Part shown: piece after piece, positions 35,281 to 44,629 of the stretch | How the letters are laid out: each line of letters starts with the position of its first letter | How positions within the stretch are numbered: position 1 is the stretch's first letter | Assembly: GCA_030038835.1 (NCBI GenBank) | Contig: JASHQZ010000153.1 | Location: 1 to 46,002 of the forward strand | Length of the DNA stretch: 46,002 nucleotides | DNA from: a candidate division FCPU426 bacterium | Lineage (GTDB): Bacteria; Oederibacteriota; Muellerivitia; Muellerivitales; Muellerivitaceae | Reading direction: 5' to 3' | Program-made: the position numbers and the translations under genes | The notes under the pieces: model-generated | What the model saw: the letters and a program-made list of their open reading frames with translations, nothing else | Database searches by the model: none | Told to the model about the DNA's origin: nothing

Positions 35281-36519
35281 ATGTCGAAAGAGCGGTTGGG
35301 TAAAACATGGAAGGTTCTCGGCTTGGCGGCAGCGTTCCTGCCGCCGTTCACGGCCTGGGGGACGGATTTGACGGCGACGACGTCCGATCCCGCCCCTGCG
35401 GCGGCGCCGGGCATGCCGGGCTCCGACGAGCCCTTCTATGTGCTTTGCTACCACCGGTTCCTTCACCACCCGGATGAGGCCGAGGATTTGACCCAGGCCC
35501 AATACCAAATGCCCATTGAGGAGTTCCAATGGCAGATGCAGTACCTGAAGGGCAATGGATTTCATCCCATTTCCCAGGAACAACTGATGGCGTACTGGTT
35601 TCAAGGGAAACCCCTCCCCTTGAAACCGGTCCTCATCACCTTTGACGACGGTTTCCGCACGGTTTATACGGACGCTTATCCCGTCATAAAACCCTTAGGC
35701 TACCCCTCCATTTTTTTCCTTTATACCCACTTCGTCGAATATGGGGAATTAGCCCTTAAAAAAAAGAAGGAAATCAGTCAAAAGCATCAGGGGAAATTGT
35801 CAACGGAAGCCCTTACGGATGACGACATCTTTGAAATGGAGAAATCGGGCATGGTCGTGGAGTCCCATACCGCCAACCACCTTAACATGGGCATGGTCGG
35901 AGAAAAACTAGCCGCCGCTGCGGCCCAAAAACTGTGGACCTATGAGTTAAGCCAGCCGCTCACTTTCATCGAGTCCCGCTTTGGAAACAAACCGGACTGG
36001 CTGGCCTATCCTTACGGTGTTTACGACCCCGGCATTCTCAAGGCCGTCCGGGATTTAGGTTACAAGTTAGCTTTCACCGTCAACCCCGGCCCCAACGACA
36101 GGACGGTTCCGCCCTTGGTGCTCAAACGCAACCTGATCCTCTACCCCATCAGCCATGAGAGGTTCGCCGATATTTTCAAGGATAAGGTCCTGCACCTTAA
36201 AAATCTCTCGCCCGGGGACGGTGACCTGATTAACAGCCAGGAACCGGTTATTTCAGGTCAAATCCTGGATAACGTCGTGCCCAAGTCGGTCCAACTCCAG
36301 GTCGGCAGCCATATCCTGCAGTCCCAATATGACCCCCAAACGCATATTTTCCGCCATCCCGTGGGAGCGCCTTTGCCCCGGGGAGGGCATATCCTGACCG
36401 CACGGGCCATGGACAAGAACGGATGTACAAGGGTTTATAACTGGTATTTCCGCATTAAGCACCTGCCGGAGGGAAAGAATCCCAAGGAGGAGGGGACCAC
36501 GGATGCGGTTGAAAACTAA
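35281..36519 (+). CDS. Secreted polysaccharide deacetylase with C-terminal domain
   Basis: Signal-like N-terminus; LITFDDGFRTVYTDAYPVIKPLGYPSIFFLYT, SHTANHLNM, WLAYPYGVYD. Confidence 0.9.
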   Translation: MSKERLGKTWKVLGLAAAFLPPFTAWGTDLTATTSDPAPAAAPGMPGSDEPFYVLCYHRFLHHPDEAEDLTQAQYQMPIEEFQWQMQYLKGNGFHPISQEQLMAYWFQGKPLPLKPVLITFDDGFRTVYTDAYPVIKPLGYPSIFFLYTHFVEYGELALKKKKEISQKHQGKLSTEALTDDDIFEMEKSGMVVESHTANHLNMGMVGEKLAAAAAQKLWTYELSQPLTFIESRFGNKPDWLAYPYGVYDPGILKAVRDLGYKLAFTVNPGPNDRTVPPLVLKRNLILYPISHERFADIFKDKVLHLKNLSPGDGDLINSQEPVISGQILDNVVPKSVQLQVGSHILQSQYDPQTHIFRHPVGAPLPRGGHILTARAMDKNGCTRVYNWYFRIKHLPEGKNPKEEGTTDAVEN

Positions 36520-37831
36520 GGCGCGCCTTGCCGCCTGGGCGGCCCTGCTCTTGGGGACTTTGGGAGTTCTTTCCCCCCTTGGGGCGGACGCGCCAGTGAC
36601 CCTCCTATACGCCAACCAGGCCGGTGCGGTTCCAGTGCCGATCCTTCATGACATAAGCGGCAAGGCCTACTTGCCACTCATGGATCTGGCCCGTTTTTAC
36701 GGGATCCAGGTTCAGTTCGATTCCCAGACCCGGAAGATGACACTGTCGAAGGATAAGGCCCAGGTCCAATTAATTCTTTCCCAGCCCTTCTTCGAGGTGA
36801 ACAATCCGCCAGGCTCCTACCCCCTGGAACCGGCCGAGATTGTCTCCGGCCAGTTGGCCGTTTCGCCGGAAGCGGCGGAAGACCTGATGGGCGCTTTGTT
36901 GAACCTGGACGTTCGTTATTTGGCGGACCAAAACCAATTGGTGGTGGGTTCGGTGAAGAAAGAGGAAATTCAGCAGGAAATCCAGGACCAGACCCAATCC
37001 CTTCCGAGCCCCCCGCCCACCCCCGAGGCCGCAGCGGATGGCGGAGGAGCCTCCGCGACGCCGACGGAGGAAGAAGAAAATGACGCCCAGGCCGAACCTT
37101 TGACAACGGCAAGGCCCGAGGAAGAGGCGCCGCCCGAGAAAGAGGATTACCACGTCCGGCGGATCATTATCGACCCCGGGCACGGCGGAAAGGACAGCGG
37201 GGCGAAAGGCATCGATGGACTGTACTGTGAAAAACAGGCTACCCTGGACATCGCCCAACGGGTCGCCGGGATATTAAGCCGGGACCCTCAATTGAAGGTT
37301 TACATGACCCGGACGGACGATTATTTTATCACGCTCAAATACCGCACCGAATTCGCCAACCTGCACCAAGGGGACGTTTTTGTCTCCATCCACTGCAATG
37401 CCAATCCCCACAGCAAGACGACAGGCACGGAAACCTATTTTTACAGCGCCAGACCTTCCAATAAACTGGCCGCCGTGGCGGCTGTGGATGAAAATGGGTT
37501 CAACAATGACTTGACGAATTTGTTCGCTGATCTCCACCAGCGTATTTTCAGCCGACGGAGCCAAAGCCTGGCCGAAGAGGTGGATCGACGCATCCGGGAC
37601 CGGCTCGACCAGCACATCCGGCGCATACAGCACGCCCCCTTTTATGTTCTTCGGCAAGTGGACATGCCCTCCATCTTGGTGGAGACGGCTTTTATCAGCA
37701 ACCCGAAGGAAGAAAGGAAGTTAGAAGATCCGCAGTGGCGACAAAAAATCGCCCAGTCCATCGCCGACGGCATCCTGTCCTTCCGCGATAAAGTGGAGAA
37801 AAAAGGTGAAAACCAAGAAGCTCGGCGCTGA
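36503..37831 (+). CDS. N-acetylmuramoyl-L-alanine amidase (Amidase_3) with N-terminal copper-amine-oxidase-N-like domain
   Basis: IIIDPGHGGKDSGAKGIDGLYCEKQATLDIAQRVA, YMTRTDD, VFVSIHCNA, SILVETAFISNPKEE. Confidence 0.92.
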   Translation: MRLKTKARLAAWAALLLGTLGVLSPLGADAPVTLLYANQAGAVPVPILHDISGKAYLPLMDLARFYGIQVQFDSQTRKMTLSKDKAQVQLILSQPFFEVNNPPGSYPLEPAEIVSGQLAVSPEAAEDLMGALLNLDVRYLADQNQLVVGSVKKEEIQQEIQDQTQSLPSPPPTPEAAADGGGASATPTEEEENDAQAEPLTTARPEEEAPPEKEDYHVRRIIIDPGHGGKDSGAKGIDGLYCEKQATLDIAQRVAGILSRDPQLKVYMTRTDDYFITLKYRTEFANLHQGDVFVSIHCNANPHSKTTGTETYFYSARPSNKLAAVAAVDENGFNNDLTNLFADLHQRIFSRRSQSLAEEVDRRIRDRLDQHIRRIQHAPFYVLRQVDMPSILVETAFISNPKEERKLEDPQWRQKIAQSIADGILSFRDKVEKKGENQEARR

Positions 37832-38642
37832 GGCGCTTCAACAGCAACAGGGCGGCATCGTTGTGCTTTCGTTTCCCCGACTGGCCGACCCCAAGGTCTT
37901 AAAGCACGCGGTTTCAACGCGCTTGGGTGGCGTAAGCCAGGGTACCTATCGGTCGCTCAACCTCAGCGCGAAGGTCCAGGACGACCTCGTCCGCGTGAAG
38001 GAGAATTGGACGCTCTTATCCCGCGCGGCAGGTATGGACTTGGAGACGCCGGTTTACGTGGACCAGGTCCACGGCGACCGCGTGATCAAGCTGGATGCCG
38101 CCAACCGCTCGCCCAGCGGGGGCTCCTTGGGTGAAGGCGACGCGATCATCACCAATGAAAAAGGCGTCCCGATCATGCTGTTGGTGGCCGACTGCCTTCC
38201 TGTATTTTTTTATGATCCGACCCACCAGGCCGTCGGCTTGGCCCACGCGGGCTGGAAGGGCACGGTGGGCCATGTGGCCGCCAAGGCGCTTTTGGCCATG
38301 GGGGAAGCCTATGGCACCCGGCCCGAGGAAGTGAGGGTGGCCCTGGGCCCCTGCATCGGCCTGTGTTGTTATGAGGTGGGAGTGGAAGTTTACCGGGAAT
38401 TTGCTGAGGTTTTTCCCTGGGCGGGAGAGGTTTTTCAAAGCTCATCCCCTAGCCATTGGAAACTGGACCTGGCGGAAGCCAACGCCCGGCAATTGATGGA
38501 AATAGGCCTAAAAGAAGGAAATTTAATAAGGTCGGACTTGTGTACCGTTCGGCACCACGACCTTTTCTATTCCCATAGGGCGGAAGCGGCTGGAGAGAAA
38601 AAAACGGGACGTTTTGGCGCTTTTATTATGTTAAACAGTTAA
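37806..38642 (+). CDS. pgeF: Peptidoglycan editing factor PgeF (YfiH/YlmD family, multicopper-oxidase-like)
   Basis: STRLGGVSQGTYRSLNLS, VYVDQVHGDRV, GEGDAIITNEKGVPIMLLVADCLPVFFYDPTHQAVGLAHAGWKGTVGHV, GPCIGLCCYEVG. Confidence 0.94.
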   Translation: MKTKKLGAEALQQQQGGIVVLSFPRLADPKVLKHAVSTRLGGVSQGTYRSLNLSAKVQDDLVRVKENWTLLSRAAGMDLETPVYVDQVHGDRVIKLDAANRSPSGGSLGEGDAIITNEKGVPIMLLVADCLPVFFYDPTHQAVGLAHAGWKGTVGHVAAKALLAMGEAYGTRPEEVRVALGPCIGLCCYEVGVEVYREFAEVFPWAGEVFQSSSPSHWKLDLAEANARQLMEIGLKEGNLIRSDLCTVRHHDLFYSHRAEAAGEKKTGRFGAFIMLNS

Positions 38643-38677
38643 CTTGTGGTAATATTACTAAGTTCGAAAGAGGTGCC

Positions 38678-39373
38678 ATGGTGAGAAAATTAATGAACCG
38701 GTTGGTTCCAATCTTGTTGGCGGGCTTGTTCACAAACCGGGTTTTGGCTCAGGCGCTGGAACTCCCCAAAAGCGCCAATGATTATTATCAATCCGCCCTT
38801 CAATCCTACCTGACAGGCGACTTCGACCAAGCCATCCTTTGGGATTCCAAGGCCCTTCAAATTGATCCCCAGGACAAAAAGGCCGGAGAACTCCTAAGCC
38901 TACTGGTTTCCGAAAAAGACATGGCCAATAAGACCGTTATCTGGATCGGAGGCAAGCCTACCGTTGTTGAGCAGGGGACCGCCAACGCCGCCCCCCAAGC
39001 ACCCGTGACCTTATTCAAGGAAAGAATGGTCCGCTCCCCCTCCACCGACGACCGAAAGCTGGCGGAGCTGGAAACCCGCGTCCAAACCGTTGCGTTCCTC
39101 ATGGAAAGGGACTCTTTCAGCCAATACCGCGAGCTGAGCAGCGCTCAAGCCCAAACCACCAAACGGTTGGACGATATTTCTTACGACCTGAAGGACCTGG
39201 GACTGGGCATGAAAGTTTCCGACATCTTCTTTGTGCTGGCCTTGGCCGTGGCCTGCCTGGCTTTATGGAAAAGCTGGAGGAACGGCTTGGAAATCCAAAA
39301 ACGTACCCAGGATTTCAACCCATCCGCCCAAACCGAAGAACGGAGCAGGGTGGTCAATATCCGCCGGATGTAA
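38678..39373 (+). CDS. Hypothetical secreted/membrane protein with TPR-like N-terminal region and C-terminal TM
   Basis: Signal-like leader; YYQSALQSYLTGDFDQAILWDSKALQIDPQDKKAGELLSLL; C-terminal VSDIFFVLALAVACLALWKSW. Confidence 0.65.
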   Translation: MVRKLMNRLVPILLAGLFTNRVLAQALELPKSANDYYQSALQSYLTGDFDQAILWDSKALQIDPQDKKAGELLSLLVSEKDMANKTVIWIGGKPTVVEQGTANAAPQAPVTLFKERMVRSPSTDDRKLAELETRVQTVAFLMERDSFSQYRELSSAQAQTTKRLDDISYDLKDLGLGMKVSDIFFVLALAVACLALWKSWRNGLEIQKRTQDFNPSAQTEERSRVVNIRRM

Positions 39374-39388
39374 TTTTTACTGAACCCA

Positions 39389-39574
39389 ATGGCAAACTGG
39401 ATCAGGGAAATTTTAGTGCGCCTTTACCTCTTGGATCGGCCCATTGCCCCAAGGGGAAGGGAGGACCGTCGCAAGGAGGAACGGCGGTGGAGCGGCCCTG
39501 AGGGGGACATGCCCCGGCTCCGCAAAGATCCCCGACGGAAGGGAAACCGGAGGAAAAGGAACCGCAGGAGTTAG
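39389..39574 (+). CDS. Putative 61-aa Arg-rich protein
   Basis: MANWIREILVRLYLLDRPIAPRGREDRRKEERRWSGPEGDMPRLRKDPRRKGNRRKRNRRS; 15 nt after the previous stop. Confidence 0.35.
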   Translation: MANWIREILVRLYLLDRPIAPRGREDRRKEERRWSGPEGDMPRLRKDPRRKGNRRKRNRRS

Positions 39575-39687
39575 GTTTTAAAGAAGTGGCGTTGAAATTC
39601 CCGGGGTTGCCTGGGGCCCTGCCCGAGGACCACCGCAACCTTCCCAAACGAGCTCTGAGTCGCATTCAATGAACGAAGCCGGATGAC

Positions 39688-40041
39688 ATGGCCTCACCCG
39701 CCCGCTATGATTCCCCCGTGAAATCCGACCGGCCCATCCCATTATCCATTCTCTGTATCCTCGGCTTTTTAGGTTGTCTCCTGGGAATGTTCGTGGTTTA
39801 TTCTCCTTCGGTTCAAAAAGCTGGAATGACTTACGCCCTTTTCCGTTCCTTGGGGTTCACTTTCCTGATTGTTTGTTTCTTTGGACTTTGGTCCATGCGG
39901 CGCTGGTCGCTTTGGGCCCTCGGCTCCTATTTTTTGGTGAACCAGGCGGTCTGTTGGGCCTTCAGCACCTGGGACAAGGGAACCCTGGGACCGTTGTTGG
40001 TAATGGCTGTCGGCTTGATTTACTACCGGAGAATGCGGTGA
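39688..40041 (+). CDS. Small membrane protein (about 4 TM), unknown function
   Basis: 117 aa; alternating hydrophobic segments (IPLSILCILGFLGCLLGMFVVYS, FLIVCFFGLWSM, LWALGSYFLVNQAVCW, LGPLLVMAVGLIYY). Confidence 0.6.
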   Translation: MASPARYDSPVKSDRPIPLSILCILGFLGCLLGMFVVYSPSVQKAGMTYALFRSLGFTFLIVCFFGLWSMRRWSLWALGSYFLVNQAVCWAFSTWDKGTLGPLLVMAVGLIYYRRMR

Positions 40042-40042
40042 C

Positions 40043-40990
40043 ATGGTTGAAGGCCTTTTGCCCCTGCCCGACCCTTTTTCCCTGGGACTGACCTTCCTGT
40101 GCGGGCAATGCTTCCGTTGGGAAAGGTCCGATGCCCAGGCTTGGTTCCAAGGCGTGGCTGGCGGTGTCTACTGGAGGGTTCGGCAGGAAGGGAAAAAACT
40201 TTATTGGGAATGCAGCGCGGAGTCGGCCCGCGGAAAGCCGGCCTCCGATTGGCTGGCCGATTACTTGAGCCTGGACGATGACATTGGGGATTGGGGCCGG
40301 ACAGCGGAAAGCCATAAAGTTTTGAGCCGCCCGGCGCGGCTGCTCAAGGGCCTGCGGCTGCTTCGGCAAGACCCCTGGGAATGCGCGGTTTCCTATATGT
40401 TCGCCCAAGGGCTTTCGGTGGTAGTGATTCGCCAAGCCATTTACAAATTCTGTAAGAAATATGGCCGACCGGTCCAGGGGGCGCCAGGGCAGCACAACTT
40501 CCCCGAACCCAAGGATTTGATCCATCTTTCGGCCGATTTTTTGAAGCCCTTCACCAATAACTACCGGGCTAGGGCGGACCGGATCATCCGCATGGCCCGG
40601 GCAGTGGAAGCCCAAGTGATTGTTTTGGACCATTTAAGGGGCATTTCTTGCGACGAGGCCAGGGAAGCCCTCATGGCATTGGATGGAATAGGCCCCAAAA
40701 TCGCGGATTGCATCCTGCTTTTTTCCTTAGGCCATGCCTCGGCTTTTCCCGTGGACCGCTGGGTTTTAAGGGCCATGAAGCGGCACTTCCGTTCCATCCA
40801 TCTTTTGAGGCCCGGGGAGGAGGCCCCCACCCCCGCCCAATACCCAAAAATCGTCCAAAGGGCCCGAAAGGCCTTTGGGGACCGCTGCGGTTTGGCCAGC
40901 GAGTACCTTTTTTTATACCTTCGGCTGTTGGAGGATGAAAAGCTGAAAAAAGAGCTATTCCCATATTGCCAAACTCTTGACCGTTTTTGA
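40043..40990 (+). CDS. ogg: 8-oxoguanine DNA glycosylase / AP-lyase (OGG1-like HhH-GPD)
   Basis: LTFLCGQCFRWER, ALDGIGPKIADCILLFSLGHASAFPVDRWVLRAM (HhH, catalytic Lys and Asp). Confidence 0.9.
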   Translation: MVEGLLPLPDPFSLGLTFLCGQCFRWERSDAQAWFQGVAGGVYWRVRQEGKKLYWECSAESARGKPASDWLADYLSLDDDIGDWGRTAESHKVLSRPARLLKGLRLLRQDPWECAVSYMFAQGLSVVVIRQAIYKFCKKYGRPVQGAPGQHNFPEPKDLIHLSADFLKPFTNNYRARADRIIRMARAVEAQVIVLDHLRGISCDEAREALMALDGIGPKIADCILLFSLGHASAFPVDRWVLRAMKRHFRSIHLLRPGEEAPTPAQYPKIVQRARKAFGDRCGLASEYLFLYLRLLEDEKLKKELFPYCQTLDRF

Positions 40991-41143
40991 CTTGCACCCC
41001 TTGCAGGACAAGGGGCCGTGTTAAAATCGGCCTTCTTTGCCTTGAAAGGCTTTATAAAAAGTCGCAGTAAAAATATAATATTGGCCTTGGGGAAACGTTG
41101 GTGGGCGGCCATTTCGCCCTAGAATTCAAACACTGGATAAAGC

Positions 41144-42556
41144 GTGAAACCTCTCATTTTAATCGTCGACGATGAAGAAAGCGTCCGCGAATCCTTCCGC
41201 CTGGCGCTCCAGGACGAGTACGACTTGGCCTTCGCGGAGGACGTCAAGGCCGCCCTCCAGATCTTAAAAAGCCAAAATTTTGACCTTTGCCTCCTGGACA
41301 TCATGCTCCCGGACGGTTCGGGCATTGACCTCTTGCGGCAGATCAAGCGCAGGGACGAATCGCTGGACGTCATCATGGTAACCGCCCTCACGGGTGTGGA
41401 CACGGCCTTGGACGCCATGAAATTGGGGGCCTACGATTACATCACCAAACCCTATAAGATTGAGGAATTGTACGAGCTGATCAAGCGGGTCCTAGAGAAA
41501 AGGGCCTTGGAGAAGGAAAATCGTTTTTTGAGGGAGGAACTCAGCGCCAAGAAACCCGTCTGCCTGATGGGCTCCAGCAAAGCCGTCCAAGAACTGGCGA
41601 AAAAAATATCCGGGATCGCCAAGGCCGATTTGCCGGTTCTTCTCCAAGGCGAAATGGGAAGCGGCGTCGAGGAAGTGGCCCGCGAACTGCATACCCAAAG
41701 CTTGAGGCACCGCGGCCCTTTCATTACCGTTCCCTGCGCGTCCTTTTCCAAGGCCCAGTTGGAGAAAGAACTTTTCGGCGAGGAAGGCGACGAAGCCAAG
41801 AACAAGTCCCACCAGATCGGCAAGTTGGAGTTCGCCGACGGGGGAACCCTGTTTTTGGACCAAGTGGACCGCCTGCCGGTCGAGACCCAGGATAAATTAG
41901 TGAAAGTTTTCCTGGATCGGAAGTTTTCCCGGCTTGGAAGCCAGGCTACCTTACCATTGGACATCCGCGTCATCGCCTCTACCGATTCGGACCTCGAGCT
42001 GAACCTAAACCGGGGAACTTTCCGGAGGGATTTGCAACAATTTTTGAACTCTTTTTCCCTTGCCCTTCCGCCCCTCCGGGAGCGCCGCGAGGATATCCCG
42101 CCCCTGGTGGATTATTTCCTGAAATTGGCCAACCAAAAGGCCAAGACGCCCGTTAAGACCCTCCAAAAGGAAGCTCTCCAGTTTTTAACCCAATACGGCT
42201 GGCCGGGAAACCTAAGGGAGTTGGAGAATAACATTGAAATGATGGTTTTGTTCGCCGGCAAGGAAACGCTGACCTTGGAGGACATCCCCCTCGACATCCT
42301 GGTTAAGCAGATCGATTTGGCGAAGACCAAGGAAGAAGCAAAACTTTCGCTTAAGCGGGTCCGCCGCCAGTTCGAGCGGCAGTACATTCGGAAGGTGCTG
42401 GAACGCACGCGGGGCAACCAAACCCGCACCGCCGCCACCTTAGGGCTCCACCGCAATACCCTGATTTGGAAGCTGAAGGAACTCAACCTCGAGGAAGATT
42501 ACAAACGGATCGTCAAGAAGCGGCGGGAGCGCGGCGTGGGCTTCCGCAATTTATAG
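41144..42556 (+). CDS. NtrC-family response regulator with degenerate AAA+ (sigma54-activator) domain and Fis HTH
   Basis: Receiver LILIVDDEES...LLDIMLPDGSG...VTA...TKPY intact; AAA+ motifs degenerate (GEMGSGVEEVA, ELFGEEGDEAKNKSHQIGKLEFADGGTLFLDQVD); C-terminal RTRGNQTRTAATLGLHRNTLIWKLKEL. Confidence 0.9.
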   Translation: MKPLILIVDDEESVRESFRLALQDEYDLAFAEDVKAALQILKSQNFDLCLLDIMLPDGSGIDLLRQIKRRDESLDVIMVTALTGVDTALDAMKLGAYDYITKPYKIEELYELIKRVLEKRALEKENRFLREELSAKKPVCLMGSSKAVQELAKKISGIAKADLPVLLQGEMGSGVEEVARELHTQSLRHRGPFITVPCASFSKAQLEKELFGEEGDEAKNKSHQIGKLEFADGGTLFLDQVDRLPVETQDKLVKVFLDRKFSRLGSQATLPLDIRVIASTDSDLELNLNRGTFRRDLQQFLNSFSLALPPLRERREDIPPLVDYFLKLANQKAKTPVKTLQKEALQFLTQYGWPGNLRELENNIEMMVLFAGKETLTLEDIPLDILVKQIDLAKTKEEAKLSLKRVRRQFERQYIRKVLERTRGNQTRTAATLGLHRNTLIWKLKELNLEEDYKRIVKKRRERGVGFRNL

Positions 42557-42604
42557 ACCCCGGTTTTCCCCAGGGGGCATTTTGAAAATCTATTTGAGGT
42601 TCTT

Positions 42605-43738
42605 TTGAATTGGCTTTCCCTTCTCCAATCGTTGCACCGCCGGTTTCCCCGGAGTAACGATCCTCCAACCCGGTTTTCAATTGTTGAAAAATGGCTGCAA
42701 AAAAACCTCCGTTTTCGGAAAGCGGTCTTGTGGGGCCTCCAAAACGGTGTTTTTGAACCCCTTGTTTCCCCTCCTCAAACGGTTCGTCTCAGGGAAAGCC
42801 CTGAATTTCGGCGCTTGGTTTCCGGACGTCCGTGGATCGCCCCCCGAAGGGACCGGAAGAGGAAGTGGCAGGTTTATTGGCCTGTTTCCTCCGACGGCCA
42901 AGTGATCGCTTGCTGGGTCTTAGGGCCCCGGCCCACCCCGGCCGCTTTGACCGGGGATGAAAAACAATTCCTGGAACTGCTGGCCGATTGGACCTCCTTA
43001 TGGCTGGAGAAAAGACGGCTTTGGGCCAAATTGGAAAGTTCCGACCGGCAAGCCACCCTCGGATGGGTGTCGGCCGCAATGGCGCATGAGATCCGGAACC
43101 CTTTGTCCGCCCTGAACACCTTGGTGCAGCTCCTCCCGCAAAAAGGGGACGACCCTCAATTCAGGGAATCATTTCAAATAACCGTGGTAAAGGAAATCGG
43201 CCGCCTCATCCGATTGACCGATGATGTGCTGGGCTTTTTGAGGGTTGATCCGCAAGAAATGCGGAAATTGGATTTCAAGGATTTGGCCGACCATACCACC
43301 CGCTTGGTCCGTCCTTTGTTTGCTTCCAAGAAAGTCGAATTGGCGGTTGAGATTGAAAATCCCCTTTTTCTTACCGGTAACGAAGGACAATTGGAGTGTT
43401 TTATCCTTAATTTGCTTCAAAACGCCCTCAACGCCGTTGGGGAGGGTGGGAAAGTGGAAATATCGGCTAAGTCCAGGTCGGCTTCGGCCAAAGGAAAGGC
43501 TTCAATCCTCTTGATGGTAAAGGATAATGGAAAGGGAATTCCCAAGGAGGAATTACCCTTTATTTTCAGGTCCTTTTATTCCTCCACCCAAGGGGGAAGC
43601 GGGTTAGGCCTAGCCATTTGTGAGAAAATCGTTATGAATCACGGCGGCCGCATGGAAGTGAAAAGCGTCTACGGCAAAGGCAGCATTTTTTCAGCGTATT
43701 TTCCAGCTTTGCCGCGTCACCTCAACGCCTTGGATTAG
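42605..43738 (+). CDS. Soluble sensor histidine kinase (GAF-like N-terminal region)
   Basis: MAHEIRNPLSALNTLVQL, NLLQNALNAV, VKDNGKGIPKEELPFIFRSFYSSTQGGSGLGLAICEKIVMNHGG. Confidence 0.92.
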   Translation: MNWLSLLQSLHRRFPRSNDPPTRFSIVEKWLQKNLRFRKAVLWGLQNGVFEPLVSPPQTVRLRESPEFRRLVSGRPWIAPRRDRKRKWQVYWPVSSDGQVIACWVLGPRPTPAALTGDEKQFLELLADWTSLWLEKRRLWAKLESSDRQATLGWVSAAMAHEIRNPLSALNTLVQLLPQKGDDPQFRESFQITVVKEIGRLIRLTDDVLGFLRVDPQEMRKLDFKDLADHTTRLVRPLFASKKVELAVEIENPLFLTGNEGQLECFILNLLQNALNAVGEGGKVEISAKSRSASAKGKASILLMVKDNGKGIPKEELPFIFRSFYSSTQGGSGLGLAICEKIVMNHGGRMEVKSVYGKGSIFSAYFPALPRHLNALD

Positions 43739-43899
43739 GTTCAGCGATCATATTCTCCTTTCGCGATGATTGCGGGAATCCCCACTTCCCGCCGGGCGGA
43801 GGATGAAAGAACCAGCCGAGTCTGGCTATAAAAAAACCTTTTTCGGCCATTTTCTGCTAAATTAGACCCGTTTGGATAGGAAAAGCTGTGGGGGTTTGC

Positions 43900-44484
43900 A
43901 TGGGTAAAAGCACCTTGCGGATTTTAATCTTGGAAGATGACGCCTATTTCCGAAACCTCCTTCAAAAAGTTTGTGGCGAGATAGGGGAAAGTTTTGCGGT
44001 GGCGGATCCCCAGTCGGCCCTGAATCTACTGGCAAAACACCCCTTCCATCTTTTATTGGTGGATTGGCACCTCAACAAATCGGATTTGTCCTCATTTTAT
44101 TCCGCGATCGAAAATTTCCATCCCAACGTGCCTTGGGTGGCTTTATTCACGGTTCCAAACCTGGCGTCGGTGATATCCGCGATGAAGTCCGGCGCTGCCG
44201 ATATTCTTTGGGCCACCCAAGAGACGGGAGTTCTGAAAGAAAAAATAAAAGGTTCCCTTCAAAAACCCAGGGCCCCCATTTACGCTCATTCCCTTGTATC
44301 CCGCCTGACCGAATCCCTGACGGAAAGGGCCGTATCCCAGAAAATTCCCCTTTTTCAAGCCCGCCGTGAATTTTCCAAGACATTCCTTCGACAAATTTTG
44401 AGCCAGCAAAAACTAAGGCGGACCCAATTGGCGGTTTTATTAGGCGTCAGTCCCAGGACATTGCACCGATATTTGTCGGCTTAA
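43900..44484 (+). CDS. Atypical response regulator with C-terminal Fis-like HTH
   Basis: RILILEDDAYFRNLL, LLLVDWHLNKSD, C-terminal LRRTQLAVLLGVSPRTLHRYLSA; receiver Lys missing (GAADILWATQETG). Confidence 0.75.
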   Translation: MGKSTLRILILEDDAYFRNLLQKVCGEIGESFAVADPQSALNLLAKHPFHLLLVDWHLNKSDLSSFYSAIENFHPNVPWVALFTVPNLASVISAMKSGAADILWATQETGVLKEKIKGSLQKPRAPIYAHSLVSRLTESLTERAVSQKIPLFQARREFSKTFLRQILSQQKLRRTQLAVLLGVSPRTLHRYLSA

Positions 44485-44568
44485 GAGAGCCTGCGGCCGC
44501 GGATTTTTCCGAATAGGCCAAAGGGCGAGACAAAGGCCTTAAAAACCCTTTAAAAACACAGAAAATCC

Positions 44569-44597
44569 TTGCCAAGGGCCTTTTGCTTTAGTATAAA
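44569..44597 (+). promoter_or_regulatory. sigma70-type promoter of the HU gene
   Basis: TTGCCA - 17 nt - TATAAA, 33 nt upstream of the HU start codon. Confidence 0.7.
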
Positions 44598-44629
44598 TTA
44601 GGCGGATTTTGAAATCCAGGAGGTGGACG

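Noticed and set aside
40985-41030. TTGACT ... TTAAAAT as a promoter for the NtrC-like gene
   Set aside because: Spacing (about 28 nt) is far outside the sigma70 range.
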